Part shown: positions 16,866-26,090 of the stretch, piece by piece
How the letters are laid out: each line of letters starts with the position of its first letter
Position numbering within the stretch: position 1 is the first letter of the stretch
Assembly: GCA_965238045.1 (NCBI GenBank)
Contig: CBDEGU010000011.1
Span: 372,001 to 436,000, forward strand
DNA length: 64,000 bases
Direction: 5' to 3'
DNA from: CBDEGU01 sp965238045
GTDB lineage: Bacteria; Acidobacteriota; Terriglobia; Bryobacterales; UBA6623
Notes under the pieces: model-generated
What the model saw: only the letters and a program-made list of their open reading frames with translations
Told to the model about the DNA's origin: nothing
Database searches by the model: none
Program-made: the position numbers and the translations under genes

Positions 16866-18520
16866 TAGGGGGCCTCCTGAGCGGCGGGCGCGGCGGTATC
16901 CGCCGTTTGTGGCGAGGGCGTGCCGACAACGGACGCTTGACGCTCGGCCGGTGTCTGGCGGCCCGCGGGCTGTTGCCCCAAGTCGGCCGCTGGAGTTTGA
17001 GCGATCTCCCCCACACCTGGAGTTTCGGCTGGTTCGGCTGGCGAGGGCGGAGCCGCGGGTGGAGCTTCGGCTGGCGAGGGCGCTGTATCCGCGGGTGCTT
17101 CGTCGCCGGATTCTCGGCGACGGGCGACAATTTGAAAGCGCTGTCCGGAGTCGATCTCGCGCAAGGAGGTGGCGAAGGCGGCCTCGGTCAAATAGCGTGA
17201 TTCGCTGAGCCGGCCGAGCAAGGGGGCGGCGGATGCGGCCTCGCCGATGATTTCCACTCCCTCATCATTGAGTGTCAACTGAGTAAGCCAGGCGGTATCG
17301 GGAATGAGGTTCGAGAGTTCGGAGAGAATCTTCAAGTCGAATTCGGTGCGCTGACCGAGGGATTGCAACAGTTCGATACGCTGCCGGGATTTCATTGTTT
17401 GCGTCTTGATTTCGGCGGCCCGATCGACGATGGCGTTTAAGCTTTCGCGTTTGGCTTGCAGGGCGCGGAGATAGCGGCCGTCCTGAATCACCGGGCGCAC
17501 GGCGAAGCCCACCAGCAGCAGCGCGAGCAGCGCCGCCAGAGCGGCGGCCGGCGCGTACATCCAGCGCGAGTTGGCGCGGCGACGGGATTTGGGCAGCAGA
17601 TTGGCGCGCCAGCCCAGACGCGGGCAGGCAGCTTCGAGAGCAACTGCCAGCGCGGTGGCGTCGCGTCGCGGGTCCAAGCCGCCGGGCGCGGCCAGCGGCG
17701 CCGGGAGAATTTCGCTGATCGAGCGAGGTTCGAAAGCCGTGCCGGGGCCCGCCGCCGGCGTCTCGGCGCTCTCGCCGGATTCGTCTTCGGAGGGTGAGCC
17801 GCAAACCGCCAGAGCCGCCTGCTGGTCACCTTCCAATCGAAGATCGGCCACGGCGAGCTGCAAGGCGCGCAAGGCCGATAGCGACGAAAGATCGAACTCG
17901 GCGCTGAAGAACGGGCGGTTGCTGCTTTCGCCGTAGATTTCGAGTTTGCCGTCATGGAAATCGGTGATCAGGAACGGCACGGGCGGAGTATCCCATCGCA
18001 CGCGGATTCCTGTGTAGAAGGCCGCGGCGGCGACGCTGAACGAAGCCGCCGCGATGCCGGCGGCCTCAAACATTTCGGCGTAAGCGTCGACTTTCGCCCG
18101 CTCGGCGATGACGACGGCCACCGGAACCTCGGCGCCTTCTTCCCCGGGCGAGGCGAGGGCGGCGTGGGCATGGTAGACCTCGTCCTCGCCGAACGGGTGC
18201 AGGGAGTCCATCTGAAGTTCGATCGCCGCGGCCAGGTCCTTGCCCGAGACCGGCGGCAGTTGGAGCTGCCGAAGGATCACTTCGCCGCGAGGGAGAGCAA
18301 TCGTCGCGGCCAGATGGGAAAGGCCGAGTTCCTTGAGGAACGCGTTGTATTCAGCGCCCCATTCCTGGGGCAGGCGTTCACGAAAGCCGCGGATGGTCTT
18401 GCAACCAAGTACGGTAACGCCCGCGGGACGGGATTTGAGCACCACGGCCAGCAGGTCGTTGCCGCGGATTTCCAGGCCGCAGCCGGTTTCGAATCGAAGC
18501 AGTCGTTGGATCGCGCTCAT
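16865..18520 (-). CDS. gspL: GspL-like platform protein: PilM-type actin fold fused to a PilN-type domain
   Basis: 551 residues. The N-terminal half (about 1-240) resembles PilM/GspL cytoplasmic actin-like domains (SAIQRLLRFETGCGLEIRG, ALPRGEVILRQLQLPP). A membrane helix lies at about 318-340 (ALAALLALLLVGFAVRPV). Then comes a PilN-like coiled coil and ferredoxin-like domain (about 345-465, LSNLIPDTAWLTQLTLNDEG) and an Ala/Pro-rich tail (about 470-551). It recruits GspE to the membrane and pairs with GspM. In type IV pili PilM and PilN are separate genes; here they form one chain as in T2SS. Confidence 0.8.
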   Translation of the reverse strand: MSAIQRLLRFETGCGLEIRGNDLLAVVLKSRPAGVTVLGCKTIRGFRERLPQEWGAEYNAFLKELGLSHLAATIALPRGEVILRQLQLPPVSGKDLAAAIELQMDSLHPFGEDEVYHAHAALASPGEEGAEVPVAVVIAERAKVDAYAEMFEAAGIAAASFSVAAAAFYTGIRVRWDTPPVPFLITDFHDGKLEIYGESSNRPFFSAEFDLSSLSALRALQLAVADLRLEGDQQAALAVCGSPSEDESGESAETPAAGPGTAFEPRSISEILPAPLAAPGGLDPRRDATALAVALEAACPRLGWRANLLPKSRRRANSRWMYAPAAALAALLALLLVGFAVRPVIQDGRYLRALQAKRESLNAIVDRAAEIKTQTMKSRQRIELLQSLGQRTEFDLKILSELSNLIPDTAWLTQLTLNDEGVEIIGEAASAAPLLGRLSESRYLTEAAFATSLREIDSGQRFQIVARRRESGDEAPADTAPSPAEAPPAAPPSPAEPAETPGVGEIAQTPAADLGQQPAGRQTPAERQASVVGTPSPQTADTAAPAAQEAP

Positions 18521-19477
18521 CTAAAACTCGGTATCGTACCAGCGTATGACTTGCACTTCGCGCCGCACGCGCCGCACCAGCACTCCCACCGAACGGCGCG
18601 TTCGGCCGTTCGCCAGAAGCGCGCGCGCCCAGAGGGTATATCCGGTCGCCGCACCGCCGGTGGTCACCCGGATCGCCCCCTTGTCTTCCCGCTGACGAGT
18701 GGAAAACTCAGCCAGTCCGAACTCACCGCGCTCAATGGGCCGGTGCGCTCGGGTCTCGAGGATGCTCTGGATCATCGCGACCGGCAATCCGGCGGCGCGC
18801 AGCAGCGCGGGAGAGGCATAGTTCACATCCACCGAATTCGACCCCAAGGGCGAGAAATGGTGATAGAGGCCGCCGACACGATTCCATTTTCCCAGTTCGT
18901 CCCGGCGATAAGCACCGAAGAGGATCTCGGGCGTCACGCCGGGCAGCAACAGCAATTCTTCCAGATGATTAAAAGACGCACGGGGCCGGGATAAAGACGA
19001 GTCGTCGTCGGAATTCTCCGAGCCCCCAGGATCGAGAATCTCTCTCCGCGAGCGCTGCCGGGCCGCCACGATGCGCGCGGCCGTGATGGACGCGAAGGCG
19101 TCGCCGAGTCCGCTGGCGGTCATGACGCGGGCGAGCGCCCGGGCCGAGGCGTTATTCAAGTTCAATTTGCCGCTTTCGCCGATGATCTCCACCTCGACCT
19201 CGCCCATCGGAAACGAGAACCGCATCCAACGCTGCCCCGGCCGGTAGCCGGTCATTGAGGTGTTGCCGGAGGGGTGGCGCAGACGCAGCAGGGCCCGTTC
19301 GATGCCGCCCCGAGCCAAGAAATACGCCCGGGTCGACTCGACGTGCAGCGCCGCCCGGTCGAATTCGGTGCGCACGGTGCGGGCCAGCGTGAACGCCATC
19401 GCCGAGAGGGCGATGGAGAGCCAGAGCACGCCGAGCAGAGCGCTGCCGCGCCGGTTGGGACGTTCCGACAAGGTCAT
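18521..19477 (-). CDS. gspK: Type II secretion minor pseudopilin GspK
   Basis: 318 residues from ATG 19477, which overlaps the gspJ stop (ATGA); the frame is open further upstream but only this start gives a prepilin leader. The leader ends RRG|SALLGVLWLSIALSA; residue +5 is Gly rather than Glu, as expected for GspK, the tip subunit. Helix-hairpin-helix-like sequence follows (GKLNLNNASARALARVM, FNHLEELLLLPGVTPEILF), a standard GspK feature. The stop abuts gspL directly. Confidence 0.88.
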   Translation of the reverse strand: MTLSERPNRRGSALLGVLWLSIALSAMAFTLARTVRTEFDRAALHVESTRAYFLARGGIERALLRLRHPSGNTSMTGYRPGQRWMRFSFPMGEVEVEIIGESGKLNLNNASARALARVMTASGLGDAFASITAARIVAARQRSRREILDPGGSENSDDDSSLSRPRASFNHLEELLLLPGVTPEILFGAYRRDELGKWNRVGGLYHHFSPLGSNSVDVNYASPALLRAAGLPVAMIQSILETRAHRPIERGEFGLAEFSTRQREDKGAIRVTTGGAATGYTLWARALLANGRTRRSVGVLVRRVRREVQVIRWYDTEF

Positions 19478-20283
19478 CCGCGGCGCCTCCTTGATGCTCC
19501 GGGGCGGGGGGGCTTGGCCAGCACCGGCGCGGTAATCGCAACCGGTCGCAAACGCGTTTGCCCCTCTTTGGGCACAACCTCGATCGAGATCGCTTCGGGG
19601 TAGCGGCCGGTTTCGGTCCATTCGGGAACCCAGACGGTGGGCTCACCGCGGCCTTGCGGCTGTAGCAGGTAGCGGAAGCGGCACTGTGCAAGCTGGTCGG
19701 CAAGGATTCGCGAAGACGGCCGGGGCCGGATCGGGCGGAAGCGCAACCGGCGGCGTCCGCTGAGAGGATCTTGCCCGACTCCCTCGATCAGGCGTCCGGC
19801 GCTGAGAGGGCCTGTATAAGGTGACTGGTTCAGCAGAATGCGCAGACCGTCTTTCGAGGGGCTAACCTGAAGCTCGGTGATTTGCAGGCCGCCGCGGATA
19901 CCGCGGGTGATCGAATAGGAGCTGACGAAACGCATCGAGCCACGCTCGCCTTGAAAGAACGGGAAACGCTGGCCGCCGGTCGAGACGCCCCGGGGGATTT
20001 CCGCTTCGATCGGTACGATGGCGGCGAGCGTGGCGTGGAGAATCGAGTTGGCGGTCGCGATGCGGCGGTCGAGCATCAGGCGTTCGCGCGTGCTCTGCCA
20101 CGAACTGGCGCCGACATGAAAGGCCGTGAAGATTCCGCCAGCTAGCAAGGCCAGCAACGTCACCGCCACGAGCACTTCGATCAGGGTTAGACCCGCTTGC
20201 CGGTTGCGGCCTCGGGCGCCGTTCGGCTCCGGGATTCGGCTTTCCGGGTCTGGCATGGCGGATGTGTGCATCGCGGTGCTCAT
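19474..20283 (-). CDS. gspJ: Type II secretion minor pseudopilin GspJ
   Basis: 269 residues. A long basic leader is cleaved before LTLIEVLVAVTLLALLAGG, with the conserved Glu at +5. The body holds GspJ-like sequence (RERLMLDRRIATANSILHAT; later QGRGEPTVWVPEWTETGRYP followed by a strand such as AISIEVVPKEG). GspJ sits below GspK in the tip complex. ATGA overlap into gspK; 13 bases after gspI. Confidence 0.85.
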   Translation of the reverse strand: MSTAMHTSAMPDPESRIPEPNGARGRNRQAGLTLIEVLVAVTLLALLAGGIFTAFHVGASSWQSTRERLMLDRRIATANSILHATLAAIVPIEAEIPRGVSTGGQRFPFFQGERGSMRFVSSYSITRGIRGGLQITELQVSPSKDGLRILLNQSPYTGPLSAGRLIEGVGQDPLSGRRRLRFRPIRPRPSSRILADQLAQCRFRYLLQPQGRGEPTVWVPEWTETGRYPEAISIEVVPKEGQTRLRPVAITAPVLAKPPRPGASRRRRG

Positions 20284-20296
20284 CTAACGCTGGCCT

Positions 20297-20758
20297 CTAG
20301 GGCAGCCGATCTCGCAGGGCCTCGTATCCCCCTTGCATGGCGAGCGTTCGGTAGCCGTCGAAGTCGAGGCTTCGGCGGCGCTCGTTTTCGATCCACCAGA
20401 TGGTCAGGCGGATTTGCACGATGAGGTCGCCCGCGCCGCCGGGCGAGGCGGACTCCAAGGGGGAAACCTGGGCCTGCCAGCCCGAATCGCGGTCGAACGT
20501 GCCGCCGAGACCCTGACCGAGAGGCAGTGGATGGACGGCGAGCAGCTCGTTCATCTTGCCTCGCGCCAGCATGGCGGCGTGGTCGTAGCGGCTGACTTGG
20601 GCGGCATTCGAGAGAGAAACCGTGACCAGCGTGAGCAGGCCGACAATGGCGATACCGAGAATCGCGGTGGCGACGATCAGTTCCAGCAGCGTGAAGCCGC
20701 CCCGCCGGCCGCGGCGGAAGTCGCCGGCTGAGCAGGCTGGATGCTGTTTATTCTTCAT
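20297..20758 (-). CDS. gspI: Type II secretion minor pseudopilin GspI
   Basis: 153 residues, usual GspI size. Leader ends RRGG followed by FTLLELIVATAILGIAIVGL, with Glu at +5. A globular domain with the GspI-typical ARGKMNELLA follows. It nucleates the GspIJK tip of the pseudopilus. Its start overlaps the end of gspH by 11 bases. Confidence 0.87.
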   Translation of the reverse strand: MKNKQHPACSAGDFRRGRRGGFTLLELIVATAILGIAIVGLLTLVTVSLSNAAQVSRYDHAAMLARGKMNELLAVHPLPLGQGLGGTFDRDSGWQAQVSPLESASPGGAGDLIVQIRLTIWWIENERRRSLDFDGYRTLAMQGGYEALRDRLP

Positions 20759-21206
20759 TCCCGCTCCAGACCCTGGGGACGCCGGTCAGGATGTTGATCT
20801 CGAGACCGGCGCGGCTGCCTTGCTGGGAGCCCATGACCATACGGAACGCCGGGGAAGGCGCGGCCGGATAGAGCATGAAGCGGGTTATCTGCTTGGGCAA
20901 TACAATCTCGATGCGGCTGGGCAGAGTGAGACGGTCGCGCCAAGCGCCGTCGACGCTGGCGGCTTCGAGGCTGCGCTGCTCGGGCAGAATACTGAGCTGT
21001 ACGGGGCTCTGCCGGCGGTCGGCCTGGTTGCGGGCCGTATTGAAGAACGCCGCCACGTCGTCGACCGAAGTCCGCAGGCGAATGCCGTCCAGTCCGGTGG
21101 TCAAGCTCGGGAAAACGATCGCCAGCATCAGAGAGATGATCGACATCGCGACCAGCATTTCGATGAGCGTAATTCCCTGGCGATTGGTGAAGATGCGGCG
21201 ATTCAT
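20748..21206 (-). CDS. gspH: Type II secretion minor pseudopilin GspH
   Basis: 152 residues from ATG 21206 (upstream in-frame sequence to 21281 is not pilin-like). Leader MNRRIFTNRQG is cleaved before ITLIEMLVAMSIISLMLA with Glu at +5. The body has the GspH/FimT pattern of strands. It lies between gspG and gspI as in standard operons. Confidence 0.85.
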   Translation of the reverse strand: MNRRIFTNRQGITLIEMLVAMSIISLMLAIVFPSLTTGLDGIRLRTSVDDVAAFFNTARNQADRRQSPVQLSILPEQRSLEAASVDGAWRDRLTLPSRIEIVLPKQITRFMLYPAAPSPAFRMVMGSQQGSRAGLEINILTGVPRVWSGNEE

Positions 21207-21292
21207 GAAAATCCATCCCGCTGTGCCAACAACATCCACCGCTGAGCCATCGTCCCTCCGCCCGGGCAACGGCAAGCGCATGGTGAGGCAGC

Positions 21293-21727
21293 CTATTCGG
21301 CCGCTTGCAATGACCGCCAGCTCATGATGTCGGCACCCTGTCCCTCGCCGCCCGCCTCTCCGTCGGACCCATAGGAGAGCACGTCGGGATCGAGGCCGTG
21401 CTCGCCCGGATACTTATAGACGTAGTGGTGCTTCCAGGGGTCAAGAGGCAAATCCTGCGACAGAAAAGGCCGCAGCGCCTGGAGACCCTCGTCCTCGGTT
21501 GGGAAGCGCCCGTGCTCGATATTAAATCGCTGCAAGGCCGCCGAGAAACTGTCGATTTGGGTTTTGGCCGCAACCCTGCGGGCTTGGTCGACGGCCGGCG
21601 TCAGGTTTTGATACGCGACGGCGGAGAATAGCGCGATGATCGTAATCACCACGAGCATTTCGATCAGAGTGATACCAGCGCGCCGGCTTCGTTTTGCCGT
21701 GTGTTTCTCGATGGTTTTCATGATCAC
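21293..21727 (-). CDS. gspG: Type II secretion major pseudopilin GspG
   Basis: 144 residues, normal GspG length. Leader ends SRRAG followed by ITLIEMLVVITIIALFSA with Glu at +5. The GspG-specific C-terminal signature is visible: GRFPTEDEGLQALRPF, PLDPWKHHYVYKYPGEHG and DVLSYGSDGEAGGEGQGADI, including the calcium-binding region. It polymerises into the pseudopilus driven by GspE/F. The ATG overlaps gspF (ATGA). Confidence 0.95.
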   Translation of the reverse strand: MIMKTIEKHTAKRSRRAGITLIEMLVVITIIALFSAVAYQNLTPAVDQARRVAAKTQIDSFSAALQRFNIEHGRFPTEDEGLQALRPFLSQDLPLDPWKHHYVYKYPGEHGLDPDVLSYGSDGEAGGEGQGADIMSWRSLQAAE

Positions 21728-22932
21728 AACCCCACTTGGTTAATGCTGGTGATCGCCAGCATAATACTTAGGATCATAGCTCCCACGACGACTCCCATGA
21801 AAAGAATAACCATGGGTTCAAAGAGCGCCGTAAAGCGCTTGATCGACTCACGCGTTTCGCGGTCATAGATGTCCGCCATTCGTTCGAACATGCGGTCGAG
21901 ATGTCCGGTCTCTTCCCCGACCGCGAGCAGATGTCCGGCGAGCGGGGGGAAGATGGCGGCCTTGCGCAGAGGCGCGGCGATGCCTTCGCCGCGCTTGACG
22001 CCTCGGGCGACGGCGTCGAGTCCGCCCGAGAGCACGCGATTGGCGAGAATGCCGCGGGAAATGTTGATGGACTGCACGAGCGGCACGCCGTTGGCTACCA
22101 GAGTACTCATCGCGCGGGCGAAGCGAGCCGTATCGGCTTTGCGGAGAGCCTGGCCCAGGAGCGGAACGCGGAGCTGCAAGCGGTCCCAGCGGAGCCGTCC
22201 AGCGGGAGTCTTGACGTGGGAGCGCAAGGCGGCCGCGCCGGCGATCAGCAGTACGAACACCGGCAGGGCGAGCCATCCCACGATGTCGCTCACCGTCATC
22301 AGTATCTGCATCGGCAGCGGCACCGCAATCGAGGACTGCGTAAAGGCTTCGGCGAAACGGGGGACGACGAATCGCAGCAGCACGAAGATCGATCCGGCGC
22401 CGACCCCGATCAGCAGCGCGGGATAGGTCAGCGACGAGACGATATAGCCACGCAGCTCATCGCGCTCCCGCTCAAACTTCGCCAGCCGATCCATGACCAC
22501 CGCCAGGCTGCCACTCACTTCGCCCGCGCGAATCATGCTGGCGTAGAGTTCGGAAAAATAGTCGGGATGAGCCGCCAGGCTTTCGGCGAACGATTTTCCG
22601 GAGCGGATCGAGCGCAGTACTTCGCCGACAACCGACTGGAATTCCTTACGCCCGGTGAGTTCCGAGACGATCGAAAGCGAGCGGTCCAGAGGCACCCCGG
22701 CATTGAGAAGGGTGGCCGTCTCTTGGGTGAAGTGGAACACGTCGCGCAGGCGTCCCGAGCGGAATTTCGGCAGCCGCAGAGACAGCCCGGCGGGTTTGGA
22801 AGCGCCGACGTAGACGGGCGTAAGGCCCTGACCGCGCAACTGGTGAGTCGCTGCCCGGGCGTCGTCGCCCGACACCGTTCCGGTGAGGACTTTGCCGTCC
22901 GAGGCTAGCGCGCGGTAGAAGAAGGTGGACAT
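21724..22932 (-). CDS. gspF: Type II secretion inner-membrane platform protein GspF
   Basis: 402 residues, normal length. Two tandem T2SSF cytoplasmic domains are present (about 65-190 and 270-395), with the typical FHFTQETATLLNAGVPLDRS and FARAMSTLVANGVPLVQSIN. Three membrane helices are seen (about 170-192, 220-240 and a C-terminal one at 375-398). It is the platform around which GspG assembles, with GspE beneath. Confidence 0.95.
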   Translation of the reverse strand: MSTFFYRALASDGKVLTGTVSGDDARAATHQLRGQGLTPVYVGASKPAGLSLRLPKFRSGRLRDVFHFTQETATLLNAGVPLDRSLSIVSELTGRKEFQSVVGEVLRSIRSGKSFAESLAAHPDYFSELYASMIRAGEVSGSLAVVMDRLAKFERERDELRGYIVSSLTYPALLIGVGAGSIFVLLRFVVPRFAEAFTQSSIAVPLPMQILMTVSDIVGWLALPVFVLLIAGAAALRSHVKTPAGRLRWDRLQLRVPLLGQALRKADTARFARAMSTLVANGVPLVQSINISRGILANRVLSGGLDAVARGVKRGEGIAAPLRKAAIFPPLAGHLLAVGEETGHLDRMFERMADIYDRETRESIKRFTALFEPMVILFMGVVVGAMILSIMLAITSINQVGL

Positions 22933-23073
22933 GGCCGGCGGGGGTGTCGTGTGTCAGGTGATTCGTTCTCGTTTCGAGTGTCTATCGTTCGGCTCTGTTC
23001 GGCGCGGTGTTTTGTAGTTTTGTTTCCAAGGATCGCTCTAGCAGCTCTGGTTTCGTGAAACACGAGACACGTC

Positions 23074-24720
23074 CTAGAACTCCTGCGTCACCCGCACGAC
23101 CTCTTCCACCGTCGTCACTCCAGTCTCGATCTTGTTCCAGCCGTCTTCACGAAGGGGCCGCATGTTATTGCGCCGGGCGGCTTGGGCTAGCACCGAGGCG
23201 TCGTTGTTCTGCATGATCAGGTGACGCAACTCCTCATTGAGTTCCATCATTTCGAAGATGCCGATGCGGCCCGTGTAGCCGGTGAACGAGCAGGCCTCGC
23301 AACCGGCGCCGCGCCAGGACCGGATCGAGCGGCCCTGGGGTGTATCGACCATCTCGTGCTCTTGCTTGCAGTGCGCACAGATCTTTCGGACCAGCCGCTG
23401 AGCGAGCACGGCGACCAGCGACGAGGTGATGAGATAGTTTTCCACGCCCATGTCGGTCAGGCGAGTGATCGCGCTTGGCGCGTCGTTGGTGTGCAGCGTC
23501 GAGTAGACGAAATGTCCGGTCAGCGCCGAGCGAACGGCGATGTCGGCCGTCTCGCGGTCGCGGATCTCGCCAATCATGATGATGTCGGGATCTTGGCGCA
23601 CGATGTGCCGCAACCCGGCGGCGAAGGTGAGTCCGATCTGAGGATTGACGTGAATCTGATTGATGCCGTCCATCTGATATTCGACGGGGTCTTCGATGGT
23701 AATGATTTTCTTGCCGGGTTCGTTGATGAGACTCAGCGCCGAATAGAGAGTCGTCGATTTGCCGCTGCCGGTTGGGCCGGTGACGAGAAAGATGCCGTGG
23801 GGCATGGCGGTGAAATGCTCCATCCGCGAAAGCATCTGTGAGTCGAAGCCAAGCTTCGTCAAATCGTAGAAGTCGCCCGCGCCGCGGTCGAGCAGGCGCA
23901 TGACGAGGCTTTCTCCGTAGAGGGTCGGCAGAGTCGAGATGCGCAGGTCGACATCGTGGCCGATGACCTTGATCCTGATGCGTCCGTCCTGGGGGAGGCG
24001 CCGCTCGGCGATGTTGAGCTTGGCCATCAATTTGATGCGCGAGGTCACCGCGGCGCGAAGTTCTCTCGGCGGCGGATCTTGAGGCCGCAGTACGCCGTCC
24101 ACGCGAAACCGGATCCGAAACTCCTTCTCGAAAGGTTCGAGGTGAATATCGCTCGATCGCTGATCGAGCGCCTGCGCGATCATGGCGTTGACCAGGCGAA
24201 TGACCGGCGCTTCACTGGCCATGTCGCGGAGGTGTTCGATCTGCGCCGCGTCGTCGCTGTCGGCGCCGCTCAGGTCGCCCTCGCCGTCGGGTTCCGGCTC
24301 GCCAAAATATTTGTCGATCGAGTCGAGGACGTCATGCTCGGAAGCCAGCACGGCCTTGACCTGGAGGCCGCTAAAGTTGCGAAGCATCGAGAGCGTCTCG
24401 AAGTCCAGCGGATCGCTCATCGCGACGGTCAGCGTCGAATCGTCCTGCTCAATCGGCAGGAAACAGAACTGGCGCATGTAGCGCGGCGTGATACGGTCCA
24501 CCTCGGGGACGACGGGCGGGAACTCGGCGGCCGAGCGGAGCGGCACCTGGAGCTGCTCGGCGAGCGTGACGAGCACGTCGCGCGGGGCGACGAAGCCGAG
24601 ATCGATCAGTATTTTGCCGAGCTTGTCCCCCCGCTCGCGCTGCAACTCGAGCGCCTGCTCCAGGCCGGTGGCGTCGAGCAGCCCTTTGGAAACGAGCATT
24701 TCGCCCAGGCGGGTGGGCAT
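23074..24720 (-). CDS. gspE: Type II secretion assembly ATPase GspE
   Basis: 548 residues from ATG 24720 (MPTRLGEMLVSKGLL), the usual MshEN-domain start; the frame continues upstream to 24798 without homology. Order: MshEN domain (about 1-140, a c-di-GMP-binding fold in several relatives, here GDKLGKILIDLGFV), the N2 domain, Walker A GPTGSGKST (about 315), Asp box and Walker B around IITIEDPVEYQ and MIGEIRDRETADIA, and a tetracysteine zinc motif CAHC...CEACSFTGYTG near the C-terminus. It powers pseudopilus assembly. It lies 141 bases upstream of gspF. Confidence 0.95.
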   Translation of the reverse strand: MPTRLGEMLVSKGLLDATGLEQALELQRERGDKLGKILIDLGFVAPRDVLVTLAEQLQVPLRSAAEFPPVVPEVDRITPRYMRQFCFLPIEQDDSTLTVAMSDPLDFETLSMLRNFSGLQVKAVLASEHDVLDSIDKYFGEPEPDGEGDLSGADSDDAAQIEHLRDMASEAPVIRLVNAMIAQALDQRSSDIHLEPFEKEFRIRFRVDGVLRPQDPPPRELRAAVTSRIKLMAKLNIAERRLPQDGRIRIKVIGHDVDLRISTLPTLYGESLVMRLLDRGAGDFYDLTKLGFDSQMLSRMEHFTAMPHGIFLVTGPTGSGKSTTLYSALSLINEPGKKIITIEDPVEYQMDGINQIHVNPQIGLTFAAGLRHIVRQDPDIIMIGEIRDRETADIAVRSALTGHFVYSTLHTNDAPSAITRLTDMGVENYLITSSLVAVLAQRLVRKICAHCKQEHEMVDTPQGRSIRSWRGAGCEACSFTGYTGRIGIFEMMELNEELRHLIMQNNDASVLAQAARRNNMRPLREDGWNKIETGVTTVEEVVRVTQEF

Positions 24721-24804
24721 CAATCTTGTCTCTCGGTTTCTTTCATGCGATAGTACGTTTCCTTGCATGGCAGGGGCGGCGAGCCGGACTGCGGCCACGG
24801 GCTG

Positions 24805-25392
24805 CTAGAAGTAGTTCACCTCAAGCTGTTTCTTGAGCCCGGCCAGATCCAGCCGTCCGGCGCGATGGTCGGCCAGCGTCTTTCTTCGGGCCTGCATGAC
24901 CAGTTGCGAGGGCAGCCCGCTGAGATCTTCCCAGGCGAAATGAAACAACGACACGACCAGAGCGATCCTCTCGCCGGCGGGCACGACGGTCAGTTTGCCG
25001 CCCTCTTCGAGGAGAATCGCGCGCGCGCGAAGCTCCAGGTCTTCGAGCCGCTGGCGCTTGCGCATGTTGAGTTGCTGCTTTTCTTTGTCGCTGATCCTCG
25101 GCCGAAACGGTCCGATATTGGGTACCGGCGCGAGCGCGACTTCCAGACTAAATACCACGCCGAAGCCGTCGATGTAGCCGCCTCGCGTCACGCCCACTAG
25201 ACCCATGCGATTGGGGTTGCCGAAGTCGAGGAAACGCGCGTCGATCGCAAGCTCGGATTTCACGATCTGCTCGCGGACCCTTTCCCTTGTTTCCGGTTTC
25301 TTGGTTTCCGGCTGTTGCGCGGCGGAAACCAGAGTTCCGAGCAGAACCAGACTGAGAGCGCGGGCGATGCTCGTCACCGCCGTGCTCGTCAC
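24805..25392 (-). CDS. Unknown exported protein coupled to the sigma/anti-sigma pair
   Basis: 195 residues starting at GTG 25392, which overlaps the anti-sigma stop by four bases (GTGA). Signal peptide (about 1-24, ARALSLVLLGTLVSA) then a charged stretch and a domain with FLDFGNPNRMGLVGVTRG, FSLEVALAPVPNIGPF and IALVVSLFHFAWEDLSGLPS. No family recognised and no catalytic motif apparent. Tight coupling suggests it works with, or is the target or sensor of, the sigma/anti-sigma module rather than with the secretion genes downstream. Confidence 0.6.
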   Translation of the reverse strand: MTSTAVTSIARALSLVLLGTLVSAAQQPETKKPETRERVREQIVKSELAIDARFLDFGNPNRMGLVGVTRGGYIDGFGVVFSLEVALAPVPNIGPFRPRISDKEKQQLNMRKRQRLEDLELRARAILLEEGGKLTVVPAGERIALVVSLFHFAWEDLSGLPSQLVMQARRKTLADHRAGRLDLAGLKKQLEVNYF

Positions 25393-26033
25393 CGCGGCCC
25401 CCAGGCGGCGACGTCCGCGCTCGCGCTTCGATAGATCGGTTCCATCCTGGAACTCAACATCCGCCAGCTTTGCATGTAGTCTTCTTGCAAGCTCAGCAGC
25501 GCCGCGTTGCGCAAATCAGCCTCCTGTTTTTCATGTTCGGCGAGAGCGAGCACCAGAGCCTCTCTCTGCTGCTGGTCGTAGCGGCCGGCGACTTGCTCGA
25601 CGACGCCCCGAACCTGCTCGATCGTCAGCGCCGCCACGGCGGCAGACTCGGAACTCGGCGGCGCCTGCGAGGCAAACGTGAGCTGCCATCCAGTCTCGGA
25701 TACCGCAAACGTTGGCTGAGCGAGGCGCAATCCGCCAAAAACCGCCAGGACGAGAGCCGCCGAACCGAAGGCCAGTTGGGGCGCGGCTTCCCATAATCGC
25801 AGCCAGAAGCGGCGTGCGGGCGAGGGTTCGAAAATCTTATCCGAGACAAATCCGATGCGTCGCGGCACTTCCTCGTCCGGGAGACTGAGCAGCGTTTGGT
25901 GGGTGAGCTTCAGGCGCTCGAGTTCTTCCCGCGCCTCGGCCGAATGCGCCAAGAAGCGTTCGACCTCGGCCCGCTGGCCGGGCGTCAGCTCATCGAGCAG
26001 ATAGTCCCGCAAGTCATGCGGCAGTTCCGACAT
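25389..26033 (-). CDS. Anti-sigma-factor-like membrane protein
   Basis: 214 residues. The ATG at 26033 is chosen because GGGAGG lies seven bases upstream; GTG 26039 is too close to it. The N-terminus (MSELPHDLRDYLLDELTPGQ, ERFLAHSAEAREELERL) has the helical pattern of anti-sigma ASD domains but without the zinc His/Cys pair. One membrane helix is at about 86-105 (LAFGSAALVLAVFGGL), followed by a periplasmic domain with a Gln/Glu-rich coiled coil. It directly follows an ECF sigma gene, as anti-sigma factors do, and should hold it at the membrane. Confidence 0.75.
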   Translation of the reverse strand: MSELPHDLRDYLLDELTPGQRAEVERFLAHSAEAREELERLKLTHQTLLSLPDEEVPRRIGFVSDKIFEPSPARRFWLRLWEAAPQLAFGSAALVLAVFGGLRLAQPTFAVSETGWQLTFASQAPPSSESAAVAALTIEQVRGVVEQVAGRYDQQQREALVLALAEHEKQEADLRNAALLSLQEDYMQSWRMLSSRMEPIYRSASADVAAWGPR

Positions 26034-26046
26034 ATTCACACCTCCC

Positions 26047-26076
26047 AGCCCTATTTCGGCCAGCCCTATTTCGGCC
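26047..26076. repeat. Two perfect 15-bp tandem copies in the anti-sigma leader
   Basis: AGCCCTATTTCGGCC occurs twice in immediate succession between the sigma stop and the ribosome site of the anti-sigma gene, with a third, decayed unit after it. This spaces the two coupled genes by one extra unit. Confidence 0.8.
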
Positions 26077-26090
26077 AGCTCTGTCGCGGC

